From: Prinia subflava
Lineage: Eukaryota > Chordata > Aves > Passeriformes > Cisticolidae
DNA: 64,000 nt
Assembly: GCF_021018805.1 (NCBI RefSeq)
Contig: NC_086247.1
Span: 138,673,602 to 138,737,601 of the forward strand
Direction of reading: 5' to 3'
The stretch's first letter is position 1; each line of letters starts with the position of its first letter. Positions 38,103 through 49,800 of this stretch are shown piece by piece. The position numbers and the translations under genes are program-made. The notes under the pieces were generated by a model. That model was not told where the DNA came from. It ran no database searches and saw nothing but the letters and a program-made list of their open reading frames with translations.

Positions 38103-40977
38103 ATTAGGAAGGGGGAGAAGAGTTGACCTTGGCTCTTGACCCTTTCTGAGAGTTACAGAAGAAGACAACCCTCTGCACTGCCAGCAGCCTTGATAAGCCC
38201 CTGGGCTGAGCACGGACTCTGTGGCACTTCACCTGTAGAGGTTTGATGGGCACCTTCCTGCCACCCTGTCCTGGGCTGCACATACACCTCATGGAGTCCC
38301 TCCCTGCCTTCTCTTATTTCCGTCTCTTGCCCTTTTTGGCTGCATGACACTTCAGCATGTGACTTGCTATGAGCACCAGGAAGGATTTAAACTTTGCAAA
38401 CATCACTAATTATTTGAGTTTTTCATATTGACAAAGCTATGCTTAATGCCCCAGACTGCAAGCGGGGCACGGTCTCTGTGCATGGACACCATGGCAGCAT
38501 CCCTCCTCTGACAATGGCTCCTACAGGCACAGGCTTCACACTCGAGCCCAGATTTGTGGGTGAGCCTGAGGCTGCCATAGTATGCAGCTCTGATGAGGAT
38601 CAGATACAGCCATTTTCTCTTGTACATCTCACTCTGGGAGCACTGTCCCTCTCACAGCCTGTCTCTGGACCAACCCACCTGCCCCTGGACACACTCAGGC
38701 TGCCCCTGCTCAGGTGCCACATGCTGCTGCCTTCCCAGGAGGTGTGAGTGCAGGTGAGCAGAGCTGTCACAGCAGCTGGCCTCCTTCCTGGTGAGTCACC
38801 ACGCCCCAGCATCTGTCAGCATGGCTGTCTGGTGACCAGCCTGGAGCAGCAAGCATGCACCCATGGGACTATAATGAGCCACTCCCAAAGTCTGGCTGGA
38901 ATTTTTTTGGGCGTTGCTGAGATTGGTCAGCACACAATTTATAAAGACTTGTTTTCACCTTGCTTGAATTTTTAGCTTTGGATCGTAACAGTTTTAGAAA
39001 TGGACCTTGCTGAGCCTTTCCTGTGAGAAAAGAAAAGGCTGCTTGGGCTCCAGCAAGTGACTTGGTGCTCCTGTGTTGCAAATTTGCAAAGTCCCTGGGC
39101 AAGGAATGCAAAGCAAAGCATAGGAAGCACAGAAAGCCTTCATGGTGTCTGAGCCTACCTTGGAAGCAGCTGGTACAGCCCCAAGGGAAACTGCTCCCAG
39201 CCATGCAAATGTTCCCGGTTTTGGCCATGCACAGCACCAGGCCTCTCCCACGTCCCAGTCCTTCCCAGATAACCAGCCTGGCCTTCCCAGCTCTGGCAGG
39301 GTCACATCTCCAGTGACTCTTCCTCAGCTGCTTCTTTGCTTCTGCCAATGAGCCAGAGCAATGCACTGTTTTCCCCAAGGTCCCAACAAAGGGACTAATG
39401 CTTGGCCAGGGGCCTCCCTCCCCATTCCCATCAGCTCTGCACATAGGGAGGGTTGGCAAACTGCTCTGTATTTCTACTGCAGCTTCTCTCAAACTTCCAG
39501 ACATCAGGAAGCCTTTCTGAGGAGCATCATGGTGATCTCAGTCTCAGGGTCACAGGCTGAGATAAGAAACCTGCTAAGCCCAGAAGAATAAAAGGCACAT
39601 TTGGCTTCCTTATCTCATCAGTGTTGTGAGTTACCCTCAGCAGGAAATCAAACCCTGCACAGCCACTTGCTCACTCCCTTCAGGTGGGATGAGGGAGTGG
39701 ACTGAAATGGTACAAGTGAGAAAACTCATGGGTTGAGATAAACACAGTCTAAAGGGTAAAACAAATGCTGTGCACATGAGCAAAGCAAAGCAAGGCATTC
39801 ATTTACCATTTTCCATGGGCTGAAATGTGTTCAGCCATCTCCAGGATAACAGAGCTCCACTACGTATGTGACCGTGGCTTGGGAAGACAAACACCATCAC
39901 TCAGAATGTTCCCCCTTCTTCCCCCAGCTTTATACACTGAGCTTGACATCGTTTGGCCTGGAATATCCCTTGGGTCAGGAGGGGACAGCTGTCTCAGCTG
40001 TGTCCCCTGCCAGCTCCTGGTACACCCCCAGCCTGGTCACTGGTGAGACACTGAGAGAAGCAGAAAAGGCCTTGACACTGCAAGCCCCACTCAGCAATAA
40101 CAGAAACATCCCTTGTTATCAACACTGTTCTCAGCACAAAGCTGAAACACAGCCCTGGACTGGTTACTGTGAAGAAAATTATCTCTACCCCAGCCAAAAT
40201 CAGCACAATCAATTCTTGTGAGCAATGGGTTTCCCCATGCACTTGTGTTGTCCTTTGCAGTTTAGCGTGAGTCTCAGTATTCCCTTGAGAGAAAATGAAA
40301 CTACACACTAGAAATCAACACAAACAGAGGCAAACCATTTGCAAAATTCCGTGGCTCCACGCTGACCAGTCAGACCCTGGGGCTTGTGCTGCAAGCACAG
40401 GGTTTTCCCACCATCCATTTTCATTCCCTCCCCCTCACCTCCAGCCTCTGTTGCTCTGAGTACACAGCTGCTCAGGCAACCAGATTAGAGGAGTAATCTT
40501 CCCCCTCCCAGCATATTTCTAACCCAGTTCATTTCCCTGACCTCATTCCCCAGGTGCTGGTATAAACAAGTGAACCTACACAATGCGGGGATCCCTACTG
40601 TGGGATATGCTTGAGGGATGTGGGATGTTTGGGATGTGATGTATTGCTCCAGAGAAAAATTCCTGCTATGCTACAGCCTAAGGCTCACCTGAGAAATAAT
40701 CCTCAGCTATTAGAAAGCTGACAGAGCTGGAAGCAATGCTTGGTGTTCAGCATACCTGAACAGCTACTTGTTGATTGTGTACCAGTCCTCTGAAGGGATA
40801 TTTATCCTGAAGCCCTCATACTGTTTAGACACGTGGATGTGTCTATAAGGAGCTTTGGTTCACTCAGCCAAACCTTTTTACCTATGTCTGGCAGCACATA
40901 CATTGTAATTATTTTGGATAACCTGGTCACTTACTACTTTCTTACTAAGAAGATACATAACAGCCATAACTAAACCC
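38103..40977. other. No gene recognised
   Basis: A 211-codon minus-strand frame at 38869-39504 is fairly long but overlaps plus-strand frames and shows no family. CAGGTGAGC-like motifs occur (for example near 38753) without matching exons. Confidence 0.5.
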
Positions 40978-40983
40978 AAATAT

Positions 40984-41559
40984 TGTAGCGGTGTGGCAGG
41001 ATAGATGGTGGTTGCTGCTACCTTTCCCCAAAAACATCTCCTGGAGAAGAGGGTAGGCACACCAGCAGAGCACTCAAGCCCCCACACACACGCACTATGG
41101 CCAGCTCAGCGAGGCACAAAGGGTCTCCTGTGCCAGTTCCAGGGCAGTTTATTTCACAGACACACGCCAAAGGTTTCAGGGACAGAAAGACCCACACCAA
41201 AGGAGTGCCCAGGGTTGAATACGGGGTCAGGAACCAATGGTCTGAGGGCAAGGGGCTGTACAAGGGCAGGGCAAAGGGCAATGACCTATAGGGGCATGGG
41301 GGCAGACATCAGAGATACCACAACCGATGGGGAAACAGGGAAAGGAGGAACCTTGAGAACTAGGGACATATGTGAACAATAGAGATGGGCAAAGCCCACA
41401 GACCAACAGGAAGAGCAAAACTGAGGTAGATTACCAGTGTTGTAGAGCACCGTGGGGGAAGCCTTTTTGCCCACCATATGAGGCTTTCATGAAGCCCTTG
41501 GCAGATTCTTCAAAAGCATCAGGCTAGATCTTTCTGTGACAGGCTCAAGGGCCTCCACA
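40984..41559 (-). mobile_element. Solo LTR, 576 bp, with perfect 6-bp target duplication
   Basis: On the minus strand it begins TGTGGAGGCCCTTGAGCC and ends GCCACACCGCTACA. The six flanking bases are identical on both sides (AAATAT at 40978-40983 and 41560-41565). An AATAAA followed by a CTGCCCTGG stretch near 41150 would be the R-region polyadenylation signal. A 6-bp duplication is typical of ERVK-type (alpha/beta-like) elements. No internal viral genes adjoin it. Confidence 0.9.
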
Positions 41560-41565
41560 AAATAT

Positions 41566-42439
41566 GAAATAGTGAGCCTGTCTTAAATAGTGTCTCCATA
41601 TCCAGATTTCTATGCTAAAACATTTAAGTGGGTGAGGGAAAGAGGCATGGCATTACAGAGAAAAATAGAAGAACAGTCAGTGTAACATTTTTAAAGCAAA
41701 GCTATAAGACCCCTAGCAGCCTACAATTTTGACATGGACGTCATTGTTGAAGTATACAGGCACTTGATAAGCATTTGCATAACTCCTAGCCATTGTCTGG
41801 TGAGAATAAACACCTTAATTTTATAGAAGGGAAACTAGGGGAGAGATCATAAACCCACCTCCAGTCACCTGAAACGCTGCTTCCTACTAACACTATGAAT
41901 CTCCTCAAAGATCCAAAGCTTTCAGCAAAAGATCATAAAACTGAACACAGGTCTCTGAAACCAAAGGTGACCATCCAAACCATTAGGTCATGTTTTCTTT
42001 AAGTCAGTCACACTGAAAGTGATGCCTGAATATCCTGATCACTACAGTCAGTATAAATACTAAGAGGGCTCCCTCACACAGCTCCTCTCCAAGCAACTAG
42101 TTATCTAAAGATTCTGCACAAAGCAGAAGAGCAAGTGGGTTACTCCCAACTGCATTTTTTGCAGCAATTACCATCAGGACTGAAGTGCTCCATGCTGTAC
42201 ACAACTGCTGGGCAACATCCAGGCAGTCCATAAGGAATTTTGGGGTGTGAGAAGGAGATTTTGCCAGAAATTCTTACCATCTATTACCAGAGTCCAAAAT
42301 CCATCAACAATCATCTTCACCCTACTTCCCAAGAAATGGAATGATGTCTGTGGTGTACTGGGCCGTGGTAGGGGGTGTTGGCTCAAATGCAGTTGCAGCC
42401 CCATACTGTTTTTAAAGGTGAAGGAATAATGACCACATC
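41566..42439. other. Intergenic stretch beyond the MAP3K8 3' end
   Basis: AT-rich. Nothing recognised between the solo LTR and the predicted polyadenylation site. Confidence 0.55.
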
Positions 42440-42457
42440 TCAAGGCACTGAGCTGGA

Positions 42458-42463
42458 TTTATT
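42458..42463 (-). terminator. Candidate MAP3K8 polyadenylation signal
   Basis: AATAAA on the minus strand, 1.28 kb after the stop codon, followed by GATGTGGTC, a GT-rich element of the kind that promotes cleavage. Confidence 0.45.
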
Positions 42464-43289
42464 CATTTAACCATATCAGTATCAAACTAGAAATCATCTG
42501 TTTAAGATCATGTGTTAGAGAGGAGCAGCATTAAATAACAGACATGAAAAAGAGACTGTGCTTCAGAAAAGATCCAGTGTACAACATACACAGTATGCCA
42601 TTTAACACAAATGCTTATAAAGAGTCATCCTAAGCATCAGAAAGAGTTTTATAAAAGTTTACGTTCTCATCCCATGGGATGTACAGAACTATGCAGTTTA
42701 CATAGTTTTACTATCATCCAAAACATCATGTTTCAAATGTATGAGGCACAGCAAGAACAATATAATTCCATTTCCATAGGAACATAAACACTGCTTGTCA
42801 CTAATGACACGCTTTCCAAACCGTAGCACTCACAGCAATCATACATGTGTACAATTTTAAAGTATTAAAAAGCAAGAGGTTGGAGCCTGCCCACTATTAC
42901 CAACAGGGAATAACATTTGATCTACCCTTGAAAACTACCATAGATACCCTTGCAGTAGTTGCAACACAGGAAGGAGCTGGAGTTGCTGTCATATTTTTTC
43001 AGGGCCAACTTGCTGTGCAAATCCCAAAGCTAACTGATACTGCCAGTGAAAGATCCCCTCGACCCACAGAGAAGGGGACAGCCTCCTGCTTAGCTCCCAG
43101 TGCCCAGGGAAGAGCCAAAGTGAAAACACACCTGTAAACAAGTGATAATCTGACTCCACAGACAGCTGACAGAAATTAGCTCAGCTTATGGGAGGCCCTG
43201 ATTTTCATTAAGAATGACTAGAGACTGACCAAGCCTTAAAGACAGAACAAGACTGAACCAGTCTTTGACTGGTTAAATCAAGGATTTCC

Positions 43290-43335
43290 TTTTTTTTTTT
43301 TTTTTTTTTTGGGGGGGGAGGGGGTGGGGGTGGCA
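43290..43335. repeat. T21 then G-rich run
   Basis: Twenty-one T are followed by runs of 8, 5, 5 and more G separated by single bases, capable of forming a G-quadruplex on the plus strand. It lies within the predicted MAP3K8 3' UTR, where the transcript would read C-rich then A21. Confidence 0.9.
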
Positions 43336-43738
43336 GGAAGGTTTTCTCTAAGGACAGCTCAGAGAGACTGAATCTTACAGCCTACATGATGAATTATATT
43401 ATATTTTTTCCTGACATTACTTGCAAGCATATATTATAAGTTTTACAAAAGTGCAAGGCCCAGCACAGGAAGATATCCTGGATTAAGACATTCCCAGCAG
43501 TGTTCTTTTTGCCATCTTCTTGTTGGTCAACCAGCAGACACACAAACATCACTGCATGGGATCAGCTTATCAGAGCCCCTAAGGGTTTAGCTTAATCATC
43601 TGTGCAACTAAACACTATTCACATTTGACAGCCTCTAATGGCAATAGTTTTATGTACAAATTGGAAAATCAAGTCTTAAAATCAAGTTTTAAGAGGTAGA
43701 GGTCCATTTCTGACCCATCAATATAAAATGTTACTGAG

Positions 43739-43872
43739 TCAGTCATATTCTAAGGCTGGTGGTCCCCTAACAATGTTGAAGTAACCAGCTAGAGCTCCAA
43801 GGTCTATGTAGAGTGATCTTTGTCTCTTCAGTAGGTCTGACTCTTCCAGGCTCCCATTACACAATGAGGAAT
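43739..43872 (-). CDS. MAP3K8: MAP3K8 last coding exon (residues 424-467, stop)
   Basis: Acceptor CTTTTTAG|ATTCC is followed by two bases that complete aspartate 424. Then come [19 protein letters not shown]443, [17 protein letters not shown] and a PPALEYD end with TGA at 43741-43739. The final residues match the mammalian PPTLEYG end closely. This tail inhibits the kinase and destabilises the protein in mammals. The exon is too short to stand out as an open frame and was found by following the splice phase from the exon before. Confidence 0.94.
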
Positions 43873-46800
43873 CTAAAAAGAAAATAGAGAAACCATGTGA
43901 TTACTGCACAAATAGCTTTATCAGTTTGTTTTCATGTTTGTAGGTATTACTGGAATATTTGTCCTGTTATTTGATCTTATTACTCTGTGGTTTAGAAAAT
44001 TTTTAAGTACAATGTAAGAAAACCTCAAATAAAATAAAATCTAAGAAACCAACCCACAGCTCTAGGACAAAGAAAGGGAAGCAGTTCACAACTGAAAACA
44101 GCAAGTGTGTTTAACTACCTAAAAAAAGTCTCCATCAGCTGGGACACAGCTAGGCAGAGCTTTCTCATCCTCTGAGCTACAGTGCTAAAGGAGAGTTTGG
44201 TGCAAGAAAAAAAAGCTGCTAACTTTCTGCCATCTGAGAATTCTGCTTCCTCATAGGGAAATTTTCATTTAAACAGATGACATCATCTTTGTCTGGATGT
44301 GAAAATAGAGAACAAATACAGGACCATCAGTTTCAGATTATTTTATTATTATTTTAAGTCAAGGTCTGAAAAGACAGATCGGGTTTGCAATAGCAGAATT
44401 CCCCTGAATACTTGTATAATGAGTGTCTTGGAATCTCAAGCACCTATAATAAGTCCAACTTTAATGGTCAAATATTCTTCTAATTTTCAAAAGAATTGAT
44501 TCAGATGGTCTGAACTGGTCAAGGATTATGCACCCCCAAGGCAAAATCCAGAAAGTAAAATGACATTCTAAATTTAAAAACTGTTACTGATTTTTTCAGT
44601 GAATTTGTTGCAACAATTAGGCGTTACAGTGCCCAAAATTTTGCACAGATATCTTTCGAAATATTTATCCAAATTAAACAAACCACTTGTCTGGGGAGAG
44701 TCTTTCAATGCCTTTTGTCAGAACCCTCCTAATGGATTTGGTAAATAGAAGAAAAGCATTTTGAAGCCTGTTGGCAGGTTGTTGGCACTAAATCTTGCTT
44801 GGGCTTGAAAGGGCTGTTTCCTACCTAATTCATGTATTATCCTTCATTAAGCACTTACTAATGCACAAGAGCAACAGTAATTTTTGGTTTTAAAATAATG
44901 GGCTTGTAGTGCTGACATTCAGCTACATCAGTTACGGTTTTGAGTGTGTTTTTCCTTAAAAAGGCAAAAGTGTTGGATTTGCTGGTGATTGTTGGACTTT
45001 ATCATTGTTTACAAATCAAGAGTGTCTATAAAACACCTCTAGTACAATGGCAAATTGAGTCACTTTGGGACAACAATCTTTACTTCATGAAGTGCCTGAA
45101 TGATTGCCAAGGCTTTTCCAAGAGCCGGTCCTTCCTGAGCCCCTCAGAATTCAGGCCAAGTTCCTCCCCATTGGAGTCAAGGGTGTTTTACAGATCACTT
45201 TAGGACCTCAGGGTCTGATCCCATCTGATTGAGATTTTCGCCCGTCGCTTTCCAGATGTGTTTTGAGTTTTGTTGGTTCCTCACCACTCCTTCAAATCAA
45301 GACTTGACACAAAGTAAAGCCCACAAAGTACAAGGCAAGTGAGCCTGATCCCACTACCTGTAATATTTTCTGGCAGCTGCAGATCCTTCCTGCCGAGCAG
45401 TCTCTTCCTTTCAAACAACGCCGAGTCCAGACTCTGGCAGCGCGGCTGCTCTTCCGGGGGCGGGTGTAAGGCTTCGTGCTTCAGTAAGTCTGCTGCAGAC
45501 AGCCTGTGGTTAGGATTCCTGTCCAGAGCTGCTTCTAGCAATTCTCTCATGGAAGTGCTGCAGTCCTCAGCAATATCCTCTAAGGGCGGGGCTTGCTTGT
45601 GTATCTGTTGATATGTTGAATGAAAAAAGGCCATGGAAACAGTTATTCCAAAAACAGTGGGAGAGGAAGTCACGGATAACCACATGAGTGGTCTGGGAAT
45701 TCCCCAATCAGGACTCATCACCTCCCTAAGTAGGGCTGATCAAGTAGGACAGAACATGCAACTACACAAAATCCTGCAACTACATAAAATCTCATTTTTA
45801 AAAATCAGATCTTAGAATTAATTTTAAAACTCAAAGAAACTTCAAGTAAGCCTAAAATCCAGTGCAATGCAAATTCACTAGATTTGTGTACCACACTGGA
45901 AGAATCCAAGAACCAAATCAGCCTAGGCTCCAGTTTTTATCAGCAACTTCTAAGGAAAACAGACAAGTAGAAGACAGATTGGCTTGTTTCAATCAAGTCT
46001 CACTGATCTAACCCTGTCCTTCTAGTAAACCCAAAGCCTGTAAATTGAAACACAAATCACAGAGACAACTCCAGCTTAGTCTCTGTCTTCCCCTAAATGA
46101 TCAAAACCCACTTCTTCCCTCCCTTCCTCCCTCCCCTGAAGCAAAAAGGATGATATCATCTCTCTGACAAATATTTTGATAGTTTTTGTATGATTGGAGC
46201 TTTCCCAACACGAATAGAGGAAACCCTTCAACAGATACTGAGCTGTCTCTGCTAAGGACACTTACAATGTAGAGGTAGGAGGGATACGCAGAACGAGGGT
46301 ATCTGTTCACCCAGGGGGGGATGCCTGTTTGCATATGAATGATAGTAGCTCCCATGCTGTAGATGTCTGCTTTTGTTGTGTGGCCTCTGCAAAGGATAAC
46401 TTCAGGGCTCATGTAAATCTGTGGAAAAGAGTTAAAAAAAATTACTTATGGGGAAAACAACAACCAAAGATGACTTAATGACATTTTGTGATCCTGGGAA
46501 CCCCTCTCTGAAGGGATGCATCCCACTAGTACCTGCAAGCATCATTTGGGAAATAAGATTCTTCTGTTCTGCATATGAGTACAGTCAAAGAGATAGTACC
46601 TGGACAAACTCATATTCCAGGCTTGCCTTCCTCAGGCAGGCCAGAGGTCAGTGACTACGGGCCTGAGCTGTGAGAGGCTGAGGTTCAAGCCATGGCTCTG
46701 CCTGGTTCAGATGAGTACCCAAGCCTCATCCCTCCACAGCAAAAGAAGAGAATTTCCAGTTTGTTTTGTGGGGCACTGCTGGGAGTGCTCCATTCTGCTT

Positions 46801-49800
46801 GAACAATGCCTGAGCATGAGCTAAAGAGAGGGTGAACAGTACTGACAGCCCTCCAGGTGGGGGTAGGAGTCCACTACTTGTCACACAGAATACTACACAA
46901 TCCTTCTGAGCAGAAGTGACAAATATATACCTTCCTGCCTTCTTTACTTGTCTTACCCCCTCCTTCTTATCCAGTAACCTGCATTATGCTGAGAAATGGG
47001 ATGATGAGGAACAAACCAGATCTAGGCAATGCATAAATTAAAAGTTAGGTGCCCTTTTCACCAGATTACCCGCAGAGCAGCTGTGAAGACAAGAATCCCT
47101 CTTCTGACATTTTTTCCAAACCAAAAGTTTTAATCTTTCTTGATGGAAACCAAAATAGTTTCCAACCAAACACTTCAGTGAAACATTTGAATTTGCCAAG
47201 AGTCTGAAGAAGGATCTTGGAAGCTCATGCCAGCAACAGGCAGCTCAGAGTGCAGCTGGAGGAGAACCAGACAGGCAGGATGCAGGAGGCACACCCTGCA
47301 CAGCTCTGCCACCACCACTGGCCTGGGGAGCAGGTTTCAACACCATGAGGGCACAGCCCACAGCACACCAGGTTAGCAAGCTACCATATTTGCTTCTGGT
47401 TTCTACTTTTCCCTCACCAATTTCCCTCTAAAGGATTCAAACAAACTTTAATTAGTTCAAGTCATCCTGACACAAAGAATCACATTAAAAGAATCACTGA
47501 CACAAGGGCAGGAAGTTAAGTCATCACCACATGGTCTGACTGCTTATTACCACAGATTGAGAACGGCTGTAGGGCTCACGCAAATTCCAAGGAATTTTTC
47601 CCAGTAAATGACATTTCATATCTGCAAATAGAACTTGTGATTGGAAGTGTGTGCAAAGCCTCAGCAGGTGTCTGCAGCTGCTACTGTCTTATCCATTGCT
47701 TTCCTCAGGGCTAAGAGAGAATCAGTGCATATGCACCCTCCACCTTTAAGTCCCATAAGGAGGAAAGAACAGCAGTTCTAATTTTGTAAAAAGAAGTCTT
47801 TGGCAAATACAGTGCAACTTGAGTGAAATCTACATAAGCAAAAAGCAGCTGCCTTCAAAAAAGAATGCTGGCACAAGATCCTGTCTGCAGTTAAGGTGAG
47901 AAAATGGTCAAGATGTAGCTCGACTGCACAGGGACAAAAATCAAAAATGAGCTCCTAAGCTCTGATTTCAGACTGGTCTAGGAGTCTGTTGTCACCAAAG
48001 CAGACAGCTCAAGCCATGGATAACTTCCCACTCGTATTCCTTCTGACTGGTGGGCTGGCACTTGCCTGCCAGTCAGACCAGTGTCACAGCCCAGCTAAGA
48101 ACCAGTTTCTTCTTCATGCTGCACTAGTTTGAGTTTAGCATTCCTGAAAATGAATCATACCTTCCACACTCAATAAACTTCAGCAGACAACTTTTTACCC
48201 TCAAATGGTTGTAACTGAAGCTTACATATTTTAATAAAGTGACAGAAGCATAACAGAAAGTGTAGCAACTGCCTAGAAAAAGTATTTCCTGTAGAGCAGT
48301 TTCATAACAACCACAGTTTAAGGTTCTGCATGACTTGTACACAAAAGCAGAACACCAGTTTTTTTCACACTACACCATCTAAACAAAATCTAACTACCTT
48401 TCAATCCTGTTGCCCAGAATTGTAACTACTCATTTTTAAAAACACAAAGAAGATTCACCGCATTCAGACTTTCTGTGCTATAGAAGTGAATAAAAATCCA
48501 AACTCCCAGAGAACATGCACAGGACAAAGGTTCCTCCACCTGCCCCTTCCCTCAAGGACACAAGTCCCTGCCAATACCAGAGGTAAGAGAAACCGGCCAG
48601 CTCACAGGCACAATGCTGTGTGCCAGTGACAGAGCCCTAACCAGGGGTTGCACAATTACATGCAGGAACAGCAGGACAACTGCACCCCTTCTTAAGGCTG
48701 CATAATACAGGATGCAAAACTCAAGAGGACTTTGGAGAGTTAAGATCTTACTATGGAATAAACAACAAAACAAGAAAGCCAGACTACAGAGGGCATTTGT
48801 GGGTGCCAGGATTAGGTACTGTGGAGAGGGAGAGGCCTAGGATGAAGACTGTGAGCAGAAAAACCTATAGAAGCACCAGGAACATTAGCCTGTAAGTTTT
48901 TCACTGGTATTTGAATATCTCCTTTCGCAGTGCTGCCTCTCAGCCTCATTTCTGGCTGCGATGCTGTGGCAGGATTGCTGCTTCCCTGAGACAGCAAACA
49001 CCAAACACGGTCATATTTCGGGGTTGGGGGGACTATCAGCTTTGTGAGGACAGGACTGCAGGTGTTAAAGTGTGTGGAATCACTTTCCTCCTATTAAATG
49101 AAGAACTAAGTGTTTTTCACTTTGCAAAGTGAAAACACTGAAGTGTTTTCACTTTTCACTTGTTCTTATTAATCCAACCTTGGCCTGTCCTCCAAAACTC
49201 AGAAGTGGATCCTCACCAGTCTGCTCCACAATCATGGAAATTTCCTGTTTACACACATCTCCATCATTGGGAAATACCCTACCAACTCATACCTACCACT
49301 GTTCTTATTGTCACTAACAACACATAAAACCCCAAACCAAAGTAAAAACCCCACAAAGCACCCCACATGAAATGCCAGAAAGCATGTTGCTTCCAAGTTC
49401 AGCAAGCATTTTAAGCTCTTAACTCCCCTGACTAGAAAGACATTGAAAACAAATATTCCAGTCTTTTCTCAATTATCTTGAAAAAATAAACAAACAAACC
49501 TGACCTTCTGTGAAATCTTGGTTTATCCTACCCTTCTAAAAAGTGAAATGGTTTGTCAGTTACACAAGGATCTCCTTTTTACACATGTGGAAGACTATTA
49601 AAAGGCCAAGTGCCAACATTTCAGCTAAAGCATTTCCTGTGAACTATCTCCTCCAGCAACAGAGACCACAAATGCCACATCTGCAGCAGCTATCCAAGCT
49701 AATTGCTGCTGCTTGGTTGTTTGCTAAAACTCCAGCCCTGGAAACACCTGCAGGAATGCAGCCCAAGTGGTGTGCAGAATCTCAACGTCACTGAGAACAT

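Larger units (their letters stand above)
42440..43738 (-). other. MAP3K8: MAP3K8 3' UTR (predicted)
   Basis: The only AATAAA on the gene strand within 1.3 kb of the stop is at 42463-42458, with a GT-rich stretch after the expected cleavage point near 42440. The UTR so defined is about 1.3 kb. It contains one AU-rich nonamer TTATTTAAT (42538-42530) and a C-rich run followed by 21 A (43330-43290), which could prime cDNA synthesis internally. A 96-codon frame on the opposite strand at 42847-43137 has no recognisable content. Confidence 0.45.

Noticed and set aside
38869..39504. 211-codon minus-strand frame
   Set aside because: Fairly long, but plus-strand frames overlap it, it has no recognised motif, and its length is less improbable than that of the 378-codon frame.
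42847..43137. 96-codon plus-strand frame antisense to the MAP3K8 3' UTR
   Set aside because: No recognisable content or conservation evidence; the length is ordinary for chance.
45281..45357. Alternative MAP3K8 C-terminus by reading past the exon 6 donor ([13 protein letters not shown]...)
   Set aside because: A good donor and a matching downstream exon restoring the conserved [15 protein letters not shown] tail show that this is intron. An intron-retained truncated form cannot be excluded but is not supported.
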